Below, piece after piece: positions 48,401-61,095 of a stretch of DNA of 64,000 nt. A model generated the notes under the pieces. It did no database searches. It had not been told where the DNA came from and worked only from the letters and a program-made list of their open reading frames with translations. Both the position numbers and the translations under genes were made by a program. The stretch is from Polytrichum commune. Taxonomy: Eukaryota; Streptophyta; Polytrichopsida; Polytrichales; Polytrichaceae. Location: assembly GCA_950295325.1 (NCBI GenBank), contig OX485805.1:30119501-30183500 (forward strand), written 5' to 3'. Within the stretch, counting starts at the first letter, position 1, and every line of letters starts with the position of its first letter.

Positions 48401-51400
48401 AACAAATGATGCTTTAAAACCACCAAAACCCATGCACATGGAGGTCACTCCATTGTAAAGTTGAACAACCGCGTGCGAACACTTTACATGTAAAACAATC
48501 CTACTTTTTACATAAAGCATCACCAAAACGGGTCAAACTTTTATCAATTTTTGTTCATGAGTAAATATACAAGGTACCTGTTACATAGTAAAAAATGATA
48601 ACTAATTTGTATTATTTTTTTAATATAAAACATACCATTTCTAGCTAGAATGACACATAATTGAACTAAAACAATTACTACAAAAATGAAGATGACTAAA
48701 ACAAATAAAAAATATATAAAAACGATACTATCAATGGTTATGTATATGTAGAAAAAATATCATAAATTTTAAAATTATCCATGGCATGTAATATAGGGGT
48801 AGCAAACTTTGTTTGCATGTGGTGTTCAACTTGACAATGGAGTGACCTCCCTGTGAACCCATGTACTCTCATGTTCAATGCACCACCCACATTCACACTG
48901 CAAAATGCCAACAAAACTTGAAAATTGCAAAGGTAGTTGACATGCCTAGCCAATAGTCTCAATCTATGGAAAAAAAAATCCTCCCACACACACACAACCT
49001 CTCCAAGGGCCACTCGTGCTTGAACTTGGACCTTCACATTTAACAAACCAAAACTAACACAACCTCAAGAATTTAGTGAGCGGTGGTCACGATCCCTGGT
49101 CGTTAGTGTCAACATGCCCTATCTAGGAGGTGTCATGAAGGCAATGTATTGGGCATGGCACAAACTTTATGCAATTCTATGCAAATTATACTATAATTAA
49201 CATCAATCTATAATTTAAAGATTATGCACAAATGCAAAGCGTTGTTGGCACACGCAAGCTAGTGGCATGTATTTGAGCTCTCTATCCAAAATATACTTTC
49301 ATTGTTTGAACATATTGTCAGTATGATAGTTAATATAGGTTAGACCAAATCAAGAATTCTATGCATTGGTTTGTTATTGGTCAACGAAGAACTTGTTTTT
49401 GTTAATTACGTGGTAATGACCTCAATCAAACTTGGATTTGAAGTGGACAACATAATTTGATCACTTGCAACATAACAAAATTACCATCAATAAGAAGAAG
49501 AAACTCCGTTCTATGAGATGAAGAAGAATTACCATCAACGATTAACCATCCCCATGTCAACATACATGGCTATACATACATTTTGCTAACTCAAAATGAG
49601 CACATAAATATCAAGTTCCCTCAAACCTTACACCCAACACACAAGGTTTGTAGGAGACGGTTTAGGGTACCATGAGATCTAATACCAATTCGGACTAATT
49701 TGTGCAAGGTACCACGTGCTCGATAATCTTGTTCTTTCTTGCATACTCGAATGTAGAACTATCATCTAGAGCATTCGGGAAACATTCCAATGTTCTTTGT
49801 TAAATATCATATCGTAAACAATCATGCATTTCAAAAACTTATTCTTATGAATAAGTAGTGTCTTGTTGACAAGTAGCAAACATGACACTACTAAGTCTCT
49901 AGGCACCTACTTTAGACTGTTCACCAATAATGTACATGACACTAAATACCATAAACCGTGTAGTGGTACCATGTCCCTCTTGTATGTGCGGTATGTGACA
50001 TACTAAAGGAACAGTCCTTGCAATATATTACTCTTTGAAGGCTACAACTACAATCGTGGTTACTTATACAAGTACATGATGTCCCTCCCCTATATGCCCC
50101 TACATGATTTGGAAAGCTTGACAATTGCATGTGTGTGCAAAATGTAAGAACCATGTTCCAATTTGTTTTTTTTGGAGGTTCGTGTAACTCAATCCGGTGG
50201 GTCACACCTTCTTAATACAATGAATTAACATGGGTGATCTTTTTTTAGAATTGCGGGATGTAGGAAACTTGATGGACCAATGAGCCTCAAGCCTCCGCAT
50301 GAATGACGTGGACATTATATTCATGGTCTCCAATTTGTCAAGCTTTGCAATTACCTATGTATGAACATAACAAAAGTGGTAGTGAGTCTCACAACGTATC
50401 GGGAGCAAAGACAGGCGTTGGGTGTACCAATATTAATTACTTATCCTTATGTATGTGTGAAATTATAGTTTGTGGGTTCAAAGTACGATACAATGCAATT
50501 GCCTTTTCCTTTGGTGTCATGTACCATACAGTGAAGGGGACATGGTAAAACTGATTGTATTCCATAGCCATGCTCTATGAACTTGCTTTGGGTTCACATA
50601 TGAGCTTGTGGATAATGATGAAGATGAAGCACATCCCATTTTAACGACATAAGTGGTTGGTGTCGTCTCTCTTACTTCCTTTGCATGCAGTAACCACAAA
50701 CTGCTAAGGGCATATTGAATCCAAGCTTTGTGAGTTTCCTTGACGTGTAATGGGTAGATACATAATAAACATATATGGACATGTGAATTGTGACACCTCC
50801 CACGATTTGTGTCTCATCCATGATATACCATATACACAAACATGAACATATATACTAGGGTTTTACAAGAGATAACATGTGTGTATTATATTGGGCACAA
50901 ACTATTCCATACACGGCTGCTATGGACAATTTAAAACCCCAAGTCAATCATGCAAGACCATGTTGAAGTCGTCTTTAACCACCTTTCAACAGAAAGCCCG
51001 CATCTTGTATTGCATCATGGTCACACATGACCATGATAAGGAGAATGGGCTTAACTTCATGTTGATACACGAATATTGGCAGGTTTCTCTTCTTCTTCTC
51101 TCTTCCTCATTGAAACTCTCGTTATTCCACCAAGTGATTTGAATATTGTAGGAAGATAATTAGGGTAGATTAATTACTCAAGTGTCAACAAATATATCAC
51201 TCCGTACTTCATGGTACATATTGTGTGTAAACATTTGCGTGGTGGACATTCATGAGAGGGCAAAGCTCTCAACTTCATGGAAGATTCTAGTTTCTTACTA
51301 TGCTACTCTTAAGCCTGCCTCTTGGTAGGAATTTGATTCCAATTGCAATAGTTAAAAAATGGTCATTTAATATAGTTTAGGACGCAAGATCATTGAGACC

Positions 51401-53000
51401 AATGGGCTTCCAACAAATGGGTTTGGTTTGAATATCAACATATTTCAATGTACACAAGTTAAATGCTAAAGTCATGCATATTGGATAATGTGACAAACCT
51501 TAGGTTGACTAAGCTCGGGATCGTGTCATAGGGACCTCACTAGTTCCAATAGGTAGACAATATTCAATTGTGTTAGCTCTTAGTACTAGAAGTGCTTTGT
51601 AATGCATTGTCCTTCAAATATCTAGTTACTATTGATGCATGAACATTATTTCACCTTGTGTTAATTCATGATGCATATTTAGCTCCATTGTCATTTCTTA
51701 CCATCTGAGACCCAATTCTACGATAGGTTCACAAGGTCAGGTGGAATCTTGCAACAAACTCCTTCAACAACATAAAAACGCGTGACTCTTCAACTAGATC
51801 ATATTCATTGTGCTCTCGTTTTCACTATCAATTGTGAGTAAGACACTAGATGAAACCTTTTGAGAAGGTGAATGCATAAGAGACCAATCTCACTTCCTAT
51901 GTTTGAGTATCGAGTTAGAAAATCATCAAAGTTAAAAATGAAGAGCACGTGATATTTGAATGGTCATTGCACTCAAATTACCAAGAGTCAGGAGTCAATC
52001 TTGATGTCCATGGGAAGATATGATCAAGCGACTTAACATGATGGATTGTCTATTTGTTGGGAACGAGTAAGATTTGAAGGAGATATCATCACTTGAAGTG
52101 GCTTGAGATGTTTCTCGAAGGTAGTTTTTGATGGTGAACACCACTTTTTACAAGTCATGTACATGCTTCAAGGAGAGACAACCACTTGTCAAACACCTTA
52201 CTTTACATTACTACCCTAACTTATATAAGTCCACATTCAAATCTAAGACATGTTCCCATGAACTTTGTGTTGGCCAAGCTACCCTTCCCCAAATGCATAC
52301 GCATACTCTTACACACACAACATGGTTAATGTTGAAGCCTATTGCAAACCCCAGATTTGTATCTTATTATTGGCGTTGTCTCAAACTTGGGAGAAATACG
52401 TTGGGTACCCAATAGATCTCATCTGAACAAACAGAGAAGGTTGACAGTAAGGACAAGCTTCGAAACTAAATCGAACTTAAAAAGCAAGCTAAATTGGCCA
52501 CAAAATACAAGTTAGTTGTCATAACCTCTTGAAGCAAATCAACTTGTTTGATATAGGGATTTTGTTCACATAGATAGGGATTGTGAACTATGATATTCAT
52601 GAAACCTCATGCATTGCAACGTATGTTTGCGCCACCGTCCATTTAGACCCGTTTCCCAAACAACACAATATGACACTCTAACTTTGTGATGTTTGTGAAT
52701 TGCACCAATACATTGACAACTGCGGCATACGAGAAAACCAAATAAAGCTCAAGAAAACCACCTTGTATATTGTCACATGCAAGTATAAGATTTTGGTGGC
52801 TACAAAAGATGTCGTGTGTACCACTCATTTGCTTCATTGGTTTCAATACTACACACTCTATGAAACTTCAAGGCCACGAGCAAGTCTTTGCTTCATTGGG
52901 TTTCAATAGTACACTCTATGAAACTTGACAACCCCGAGTAAGTGGCATTGTAGTTTATGCGTGTAATTTAGGCATAATAAGCAACTAAGCTAAATTCATC
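48401..53000. other. no gene recognised
   Basis: 4.6 kb without an exon I can name. A motif of the form GACACTAAATACCATAAACCGTGTAGTG near 49938-49966 resembles text at about 18010-18040, hinting at a shared small element. The rest looks like decayed repeats. Confidence 0.3.
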
Positions 53001-53435
53001 CACATCCATCCATGCAGACACACGGTTCATCCATCCATCCGCCCTCCTTTTCTCCTGCCTTGGGAAGAATGCCAAGCAAATTTTCTTCTCGAAGACTCAA
53101 CAAACTGGTAAACATCTCGAAGATTGGTCATCACCTCATTTCTATGGCGATTCAAGCTCAGTCAAAGCAGCTGTGGCAGCCATCCGACGCCTGATCAACA
53201 TGACTTTCCACAAATTTGGTTTCATGCAAATTTCAAGGTGACCGACATGCAGAGAAGAAGAATTTGTCCGATTGAGTTTGCCTCAAGTTGCCGGTGTTTG
53301 ACGCTGGCGATGGAGAGGCAGGGGTTTAAATGCAAGTTTATCCTGGATGAAGAATGGTTGTTTTCTCAGAGTACCGATTTGTGAGCATTGTGTTGGAGCT
53401 TTGAGGAGTTTGAGAAGGAGCGTGTTGTCGGAGCG

Positions 53436-56400
53436 ATGGAGCTTCTGACAGGATTGGTGCTGTTGGCGCTCTTGCTGTTTTTGACTCGAATCTTCTGGGT
53501 GGTGAGGTTTACGGGAAGCCCTCTTTTGGTTTCCGATGCCCAGCAAAGGTCTCTTCGGACCCTCATTGTGCTGGGATCAGGTGAGGAGCCCTACATTCCC
53601 CCCTGTATTTGGTTTCTTGGTTTTGGCTGAAACCCTAAACCTAATGACGTTTTGCTATGGAATTCCACTTACTTTTTTCTGTTTTCTACCTTATTCTACT
53701 TGGATTCTCGAGGTTGAAATCTCTGTGCATCTGCAAATGTATCTGAAGAAGCCCGAACCAATCCCAAAAAAGTTTTGGAGCTAATTTTGAATTGTTATGA
53801 ATTATGAAAGTCCAATGGCAATGAATGAGCTATAAGAAAGCCACATAGGCCCCTCGATTATGCGGATGACAATTGAGCCTGGAATGGTTAAATTATTTGG
53901 ATCCCTTTTAAACACAAGATGCCTTTCTGGTGTCTGTTCTCAAATTTGCACCTAACCATACACCACTCAAAATATAGGTGTCTGACTAAGATAAGTAACC
54001 GAATTAGGCCCTCTTACCTTATGGGAAATCCAAAGTGTGAGGATTGCTCTTTTTATCATATGGCCTCTCATTGGCTGATTTGGCTGCAAATTTTTGTTGA
54101 GCAGCCAGGGTGTCATCGTAGCCCAACTTGAAATTGATTTAGAGTTCAGGAAGCCAAAAGACTCATGGGACTAGAAGTACATCAAGATGGGGTTAAAAGG
54201 GCTAATTGTCTAAGGGAACGTAGTGCTGTGACTTCTGTGAGATAACAGCTAATATCAACCTGGCGATCAAGTTGATAGAAAGATGTGAGACTACCTAGCG
54301 CTACATTTTAAAATAGGGAAGCATACCTTCTGTAATGGAGTTGTAAAGGGGATATCTCAACAAAAAGTGTACTTCATTTTCAAATAAGTTGTAAGAGTAA
54401 AGTGGCATAATCCGTTATCCCTAGGGATTGGTATGGTTGGCCATCAGCCATTTTCAATGGCAATTTTTATAACTCAAGGTGCAGTAGCAACAATGCTTTT
54501 GCGTTGGGATGGTGACAAGGGTTGGTTCAAGTACGCTTCACATGCATAGTTGAGAAAGTGTTGGCGAAAGTAGCCTAGTCGTTCCTGCAACGCGAAAGGA
54601 GTTCCATTCTTGAGCAAGAAAGGCTTGCTGTGGAATTCCACTTTGGGAAATTAGAATTGGGAGGATTGCTCTTTAATCATAAGTTTACTCATCACTTGAT
54701 TTGGCTGCAAATTTTTGTTGAGCAGCAATCATTATCATTGTAGCCCAGTTTGCAATTTACCCTCGCATGTGCAGGTGGTCATACGGCAGAGATGCTGAGC
54801 TTGGTGGGAGCACTGAACCGGCAGTGGTATTCACCTCGGTACTACATTGCTGCAATGACGGACAAGATGAGCTTGATCAGGGCTCAAACAGTAGAATCCA
54901 AGTTGTTGGACCAGGTATGAGTTTATTTGGTCTACTTTATGTGGTGTGCGCAATAAGATTTTCTACCAAGTGCGGATGAGTCTTGAGATACTCCTGTGCA
55001 CCAAGGAATGATGGTGTTTTTGGGAAACTCCTTGCTCTTGTGGATCCACTCTCCAAATTGAGAATCTAGATGGGATGGTTTGGTATTTTCTCGCTAAACC
55101 TCACTTGAGAGGTTTAGTCAGTGGAGAATTGAAAGGGCTGAAGCTGGCAGTATGACAGGGAAACCGGGCGGTGGAAAAATCTACTCTGAAAACTGAATAC
55201 TGCCAAATATATCGAAGTCGCGAAGTGGGTCAATCATATATAACTTCAGTCTTCACAACTTTATGGGCATTTGTTCATGCAATGATTCGAGTCCTGCAAA
55301 TACAGCCAGACGTGGTAAGCTATGACCTTCTTCAATCCTAGACTCTACTTCCTTGTAAATTTCTTTGTAGATAATCTCTTGATCTAGTTGCTACTAAGCT
55401 GACAGTCTACACTCAAGATAGAGTAAGCTGTGGCAATGCAAAGTCTCTGTTTAGAAGTTTTGCATTGATCAGGTCAGGAGTTGAAAGTTGTTATACTTGC
55501 CTGTTTAGCACTTCCATAGAATGCCATTTGTTTGAGAGTAGACTTGTATTTAATATGACTAACTCAATGAAGGTGGAATGTAGGTTGGGATTGGTTTCTA
55601 GACAGTAGAAATTTTAGGAGTTGGTCATCATTACTTGTGTAGACGATTCAGATTGTTGCTTGGTGTATTTACAAAGATGTGTTGCCAATGGCTTACTGTA
55701 GATTTTGTGCAACGGTCCGGGCACCTGTCTACCAATTTGTATCGCTGGTTTCCTACTCAAGGTAATCTCTCTTACAAGCATGAGTTGAGACACATGAATA
55801 TAATCCAGGTCTAAATGAGTAGTCCGGTTTAAAGCCTTCTGTCAGATGTGATGTCTGAGAAGTGTCTAGGAATTTTTATGTGTTGACATTCAGTAAGTCC
55901 TAACAATACTATGTAAGCATGTATGTAGACATTAAGCATGTTCCATTGAGGCGATCCTAAAATTGAAACAGCAAAGTCCTAATTGTTGGTTTCTGCAGTT
56001 GTATACCACATAGTAATTACCTGGGACCTGAAAGAGTCAAGGAAGGCCGTTCACGATGTTCAACCTTCATCCTTGTGGTTGCATGTTGTGAATCTTAGGA
56101 TAAAAGCAGCCTCAATAAATGGTTATCTCCAACTCTCCTCCCTCAAAATGTTTATGATAACTTTTTACAAACTTTTTCACTGGAGCATGAGGTCCTTGAC
56201 TGAGTTCAAACAGTCTTAAGGGTTTTATGACTACACATGGTGGTATCCTGGTGCTAATGGGTTCCCAGCATGCAGGTTGTGGGTTGGAAGTGGGTGGTGA
56301 TTGTTTATGTGGAGAGCATTGCGCGGGTGAAGAGGCTGTCACTTACAGGTCTTTTGCTGTATGAGCTTGGACTTACAGACCAGTTCTTTGTCCAGTGGCC

Positions 56401-56452
56401 AAAGTTGAAGTTGCAGTTTCCATACACCACCTACGTTGGGCGCTTGATGTAA
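53436..56452 (+). CDS. ALG14: ALG14, UDP-GlcNAc transferase membrane subunit, 5 exons
   Basis: ALG14 anchors the catalytic partner ALG13 to the ER membrane. Together they add the second GlcNAc to the dolichol-linked oligosaccharide in N-glycan assembly. Exons: 53436-53580, 54775-54914, 55159-55314, 55702-55761 and 56276-56452, GT-AG and in phase, 225 aa, the family size. An N-terminal membrane anchor (LLTGLVLLALLLFLTRIFWVV) is followed by the GSGGHTAEML motif split by intron 1, then RYYIAAMTDKMS, YRSREVGQSY, ILCNGPGTCLPICI, VYVESIARVKRLSLTG, DQFFVQWP, and a C-terminal YVGRLM. The exon 3 start was chosen because an in-frame TGA lies just before the acceptor at 55157-55158. Intron 1 contains a MITE and a duplicated block. 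The ALG13 subunit is not in the window. Confidence 0.93.
53785..54026 (+). mobile_element. MITE, TA-target family relative (in ALG14 intron 1)
   Basis: The left part matches the subfamily at 33785 (TTTTGGAGCTAATTTTGAA, ATGACAATTGAGCCTGGAA). The right part matches the main family (TGCCTTTCTGGTGTCTG, CACTCAAAATATAGGTGTC) and ends CTCTTACCT-TA. It links the two subfamilies. Confidence 0.6.
54020..54774 (+). repeat. direct repeat of about 110 bp in ALG14 intron 1
   Basis: GAGGATTGCTCTTTTTATCAT, then TGATTTGGCTGCAAATTTTT, then GTTGAGCAGC and TCGTAGCCCA (54036-54130) recur at 54660-54752 (GGATTGCTCTTTAATCAT, the same central block, and TTGTAGCCCA). The second copy leads directly into the exon 2 acceptor. 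The first follows the MITE. Confidence 0.7.
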
Positions 56453-58283
56453 CTCATTTCTAATTAAGTCTGAAGTTACATGCAGACAGCTCTGAATCTG
56501 GTAATCTAGGCAATACACACTTGAAAAAAAATAGAACTATATATTTAAACCATTACTTGTATTCTGTACATTGGATTGGACTTCAAAGGATGAACCCATT
56601 CTAAAATGGATAGCGTGAACAATTTACAATTTACTGTCTTTACTTATGAGGAGAATCCTCTGGGATACAAGGACAAAGCCCACAGTTCTTCATCATTGAT
56701 ATTCTGTTCTTTTGATGTCCTGTGGGAGCCTGGATGACTGCAAGCACCATCTATTCCTACATAGGATATTCTTGGTTTCAGTTTTTGTTTTCTTGGTTGT
56801 TCTTTTTTCAAGCTGAACTTGTAAAGCATTTGTTCAATGCCAGAGGATTGTAGAAACTGGGGATAGTGATGAATTCTTCATGTCTGCAATTGCACTCATT
56901 TGACTCTCGAAAGGATGCTACAAAGGCCTTTTCCTTTTCCGAGATGGAACCATCCCAAGAATTTGTTCCATATGCTGTTAATTTGATGTTCTGGTACACT
57001 GTTTGACAACATTGCTGTCCACTTTGTAAGGTGGGCCTCATTGCACTTGACCACCCACCCTTGTCACTGACAAGATTGTATCAAAGACAAATAGCAGACT
57101 GGTTGGCTTTCATCAATAGATGAATGGAGGCACATTCAGTGCATTTTATGCCCTGCTAGACATGTGATGTTAACCTTAAGATCCTTCTGTATACGAACTG
57201 CTGTTCATTTTTTGTTGCTTTGAACAGTACTTGATCTTTGTACAATGGTTCTCATGGTTTGCCTGCATTCTTTGTTGTAGTGATCAAAACTGTTAAGTGG
57301 GTTACTTAGTGATAGATGTTAGTGAGGCGATTAGAAATAAGTTCTCAAGTAGAAACATGAGAACAGAAGTTGTGTTCTTCACCTACTAGATTCATCAACG
57401 TTCAGCATTGTCGACTTTGGTGATTCTTCTGTGTTCAATTTCAAATCTTGACATTGAAGGGAGTCAATACCATATATGGAGACACTGAAGCCACTATTCA
57501 AGCACCAAGTAAACATAGATTTTGTTCTGGGGAAGTAAATTGTCAAAGTTCCATGGGTAGACTCATGCACAGTGGCACTTGATGCTTGGAAAAGCACCAA
57601 CACCTCATGTTGTGCACAAAGTATATGATTTAGGTTAAGCAATCCTCCAAAACCCTAAATGGTTGCAGGTGACCAGCTGTTCTATTACTGTTGTTGCTGG
57701 ATGCACAATATTGGATTAGGTCTTGAGATAAGGAAAATCCATTACGCGTAGCAGGTGTCCCACTTAACTTAGTGGACTTTGGGGGTTGATATCATGAGCA
57801 TGGTCAAGGTCGCATGATGCCCACTAATTGGGTTGCAAGTCGATTTAGGATTTGACAGGTGTGCTTGTTGAGAGCCTCCCCCACTGCGGAGCTATGAAGC
57901 TTTCCTTTGTTCAATCTCCAAAATTTCTTCTACTCCAACTTTTTGAACCCAGCTAAAAAGCTGAGCTTGAGAGCCTTGAAGGCAACAAACAAGCAAAAAT
58001 CTTGGAATAACAATGGAGTCAACCTTGGGGGTTACTAACTTAGAGCTAAATGAATCGAATTTCCATAGGGGACCAACAAACAAGAAACCTACCTATTGCA
58101 AATAAGAAATTAAAGTAATACTATTCAAACTTAATCTACTTGTACACTGGGGTAGGGTCCCACCCCTCGACATCTGGGTTGGGGACCTCACGGACGGTCC
58201 AGATCTCGTGGCGCTGAGCGGCGTGGTCAGGGGGACGATGGATGGGAGCGATGGGAGGGAAGCCAACCCCCCGGGGTCTCTCC
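56453..58283. other. no gene recognised; ALG14 3' flank
   Basis: No exon of a known family was seen on either strand. Short open frames on the minus strand lack family motifs. Confidence 0.4.
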
Positions 58284-58301
58284 CCTAAACCCTAAACCCT
58301 T
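58284..58301 (+). promoter_or_regulatory. telo-box in the dyskerin promoter
   Basis: Two abutting CCTAAACCCT-type units about 250 bp upstream of the dyskerin ATG. Telo-boxes (AAACCCTAA) are known promoter motifs of plant ribosome-biogenesis and translation genes, which fits the gene downstream. Confidence 0.6.
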
Positions 58302-58545
58302 GCCCTAATTCCCCCCTGCTGCCCCCACATACCTTCCTCCCCCGCCATAGCTCGCCCTTTCCCACCCTCGAGCAAAGGGTGGATGCACACACGGAGGTCG
58401 ATAATACTCCCATTCTCAGCAAGACTGTAGTTTTCATTTACTTACCAGCCGTCATTGCAAGTTGAGTTTGAGTTTCCAAGAGAATTCTCTTCCACCTTCA
58501 AGAGTGCAGGGTTTTAGGTTGAGAGGTTTAGGTGTTCTTTTCGGG

Positions 58546-60222
58546 ATGGCGGGCTCGGAGAGCAAAAAGAAGCGGAAAGACAAGCACCCGGAGGAGGATG
58601 GTGGCGCAGCAGCCAGCACTGCAGTAGATCTCATTGCGAACGAGCAAGCCGACACAGACTACCTGATCAAGCCACAAGCCTCAACTCCACCTTTGGATAC
58701 ATCGAAGTGGCCAATTCTGCTCAAGAATTACGATAAGTTGAATGTGCGAACGGGACATTACACTCCGCTCCCCACGGGACACACACCATTGAAGAGACCG
58801 CTGTTCGATTACGTGAGGTATGGTGTCATCAACCTTGACAAGCCTGCGAACCCCTCATCCCACGAGGTGGTGGCATGGATTCGTCGCATGCTTCGAGTGG
58901 ACAAGACCGGACACAGCGGAACTCTCGATCCTAAGGTGACAGGAAGCTTGATTGTATGTGTAGACCGAGCTACAAGGCTAGTGAAAGCACAGCAAGGAGC
59001 CGGAAAGGAGTATGTGTGTGTTGCGAGGTTGCATTCTGCGGTTGAGTCTGTGGCTAAAGTCGCACAAGCAATTGAAACCCTAACCGGTGCGTTGTTCCAG
59101 CGGCCGCCGTTGATCTCGGCTGTAAAGAGGCAGCTACGTATCCGAACCATATACGAGAGCAAACTGCTCGAGTATGATGCTGAGAGGCATCTGGTGGTGT
59201 TTTGGGTGTCATGTGAAGCGGGGACATATATCCGAACTTTGTGTGTGCATTTGGGGTTACTGTTGGGGGTTGGTGGTCATATGCAGGAGCTTCGTAGGGT
59301 AAGGTCGGGGATATTGGGGGAGAAGGATAATCTTGTGACAATGCATGATGTTTTGGATGCGCAATGGGTGTATGACAACCATAAGGATGAAAGCTACTTG
59401 AGGCGGGTAATCATGCCTTTGGAGGTGCTGCTTACGAGTTACAAGAGGTGTGTTGTGAAGGATAGTGCTGTGAATGCCATCTGCTATGGTGCTAAGCTTA
59501 TGATTCCTGGTTTGTTGAGGTACGAACAAGGGATTGAGGTCGGGGAGGAGGTTGTTTTGATGACCACCAAAGGAGAGGCTATTGCTCTTGGCATTGCTCA
59601 GATGACCACTGCTGTCATGGCAACATGTGATCATGGTGTTGTTGCTAAGGTGAAGAGAGTTGTCATGGAGAGGGATACTTATCCCCGAAAGTGGGGGTTA
59701 GGTCCAAGGGCGACCACGAAGAAGAAAATGATCAATGATGGTCTTCTGGACAAGCATGGTAAACCTAACGAGAAGACCCCTGCAGAATGGTTGAGAGTTC
59801 CGCAGTTTGATTCCATTCCTGCAAAGCAAGATGTGGAGACAACAAGGGCACTTACTGAAGGAGATGAGGTGACACCAGCCAAGGAGAAGAAGGTGAAAAA
59901 GCCCAAGGATGAGTCTGAGGATGGTGACAAGAAAAGGTCGAAGGAAGTGGCCAGCCCTACTCAACAAACACCGGAGACTGCACCGAAGAAGAAGAAAGCC
60001 AAGAAGGATCATGATGCTGATGCTGCAACCCCATTGCCAGCATCCACTCCGGTGACCAATGGCGAAACTACCACGACGGAGAAGAAGAAGAAGAAAAAGA
60101 AATCTGCGGATGTGGAGATGGAAGATGCCCCAGCCGCTGAGGTACCTGCCGCTAATGTAGAAAAGAGTGTAGAGAAGAGTGAAAAGAAGAAGAAGAAGAA
60201 ATCATCAGAAGCTGTGCAATAG
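58546..60222 (+). CDS. CBF5: dyskerin / CBF5 rRNA pseudouridine synthase, intronless
   Basis: The catalytic protein of H/ACA ribonucleoproteins, which turns uridine into pseudouridine in rRNA and snRNA in nucleolus and Cajal bodies, and which also associates with telomerase RNA. It is 558 aa in one exon. The ATG at 58546 (CGGGATGGCG, good context, [11 protein letters not shown]) is preferred over the in-frame ATG at 58462, which would add 28 leader-like residues. Order: basic N-terminus; DKCLD/TruB core with [18 protein letters not shown]; catalytic Asp128 in [53 protein letters not shown]; then a PUA domain from about 300 to 375; and a Lys/Glu-rich tail from about 444, with KKKKKK-type nucleolar signals. 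All hallmark residues are present and nothing is broken. Confidence 0.97.
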   Translation: MAGSESKKKRKDKHPEEDGGAAASTAVDLIANEQADTDYLIKPQASTPPLDTSKWPILLKNYDKLNVRTGHYTPLPTGHTPLKRPLFDYVRYGVINLDKPANPSSHEVVAWIRRMLRVDKTGHSGTLDPKVTGSLIVCVDRATRLVKAQQGAGKEYVCVARLHSAVESVAKVAQAIETLTGALFQRPPLISAVKRQLRIRTIYESKLLEYDAERHLVVFWVSCEAGTYIRTLCVHLGLLLGVGGHMQELRRVRSGILGEKDNLVTMHDVLDAQWVYDNHKDESYLRRVIMPLEVLLTSYKRCVVKDSAVNAICYGAKLMIPGLLRYEQGIEVGEEVVLMTTKGEAIALGIAQMTTAVMATCDHGVVAKVKRVVMERDTYPRKWGLGPRATTKKKMINDGLLDKHGKPNEKTPAEWLRVPQFDSIPAKQDVETTRALTEGDEVTPAKEKKVKKPKDESEDGDKKRSKEVASPTQQTPETAPKKKKAKKDHDADAATPLPASTPVTNGETTTTEKKKKKKKSADVEMEDAPAAEVPAANVEKSVEKSEKKKKKKSSEAVQ

Positions 60223-60378
60223 GGTTATTTTCTTTTATTTTCTTTTATTTTCTGTTCCTACTATGTTTAGTGACTTAAGTAGTCTTTGCCCTCAGAAGAT
60301 GAGATTTGCATCCACATACCTTGAGATTCCCAAATTTTGTGTACCCCACTAACTTATGATGACCTAAATTATGATGAG

Positions 60379-60396
60379 CAGCCGCACACGGGTGCG
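60379..60396. repeat. short perfect hairpin downstream of dyskerin
   Basis: An AGCCGCAC stem and its complement GTGCGGCT enclose a few bases, about 160 bp after the stop codon. It may fall within the 3' UTR. The function is unknown. Confidence 0.5.
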
Positions 60397-60469
60397 GCTA
60401 CTACAACCATGCCACCTTTTTTGGCACCCTTCGCAGATTCAAAGATAGGAACCACAACTTGTTGCTGAA

Positions 60470-61095
60470 AGATGGGTGTATAAAACAGACTTTTCACCAG
60501 GAATTTGAACTGGTCTGAATTGTATTATCTTGAATACCTGCGATCTCTTTTCAATTCTTCCTCTCATGGTTGATGTTGTGGACCTTTGAACTTTTGATGT
60601 ACTGTATTGTGGTTTGTGGAAGGAGTGCAATTTGGATATGTTGGGCATGTTAACTCTCCATGTTGAAATATGGTATTGGTGGAATCAATGCAGTCGTTAT
60701 GTTTCCTGCAGATCAAAACGTTTCTAAGAATGGCTTTGGCTATAAAGCAAACTTCTCACCAGGATTTGAACTGGACTGAATTGTATTATGTTGAACAATT
60801 ATCTTGAACTTGACTGAATTGTATCATGTTCAACAATTATCTGGAACTGGATTGAATTTTACTATCTTGAACAATTATGTTGAGCTGGTCTGAATTGTAT
60901 TATCTGTGAACTCTTTTCAAAGTCATATCCTTTCATGGTTTGGGCGATGTTATGGACATGTAGTCTTGCTGCACCTCATTTTGGTTTGTCGAAGGATTGC
61001 AATTTGAAAAACTAGGGGATGTTCAACTCTTCTATGTTGAGATGTGGCTTGCTTTTATCAATGCAGTGGTAACTTGCCCTGCAGTTTAGCAATTG
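60470..61095 (+). repeat. duplicated block with an internal 36-bp repeat expansion
   Basis: A block with TATAAAACAGACTTTTCACC, TTGAACTGGTCTGAATTG, CTCTTTTCAA, GTTATGGAC-type text, TGTGGTTTGTGGAAGGA and ATCAATGCAGT (60475-60710) recurs at 60745-61090. In the second copy the piece TTGAACTGGACTGAATTGTA with TTGAACAATTATC is amplified to about four tandem units (60763-60905). Confidence 0.65.

Noticed and set aside
53012-53194. 60-aa frame upstream of ALG14
   Set aside because: It could be an upstream frame in the leader, but it has no conserved motif and the ALG14 transcription start is unknown.
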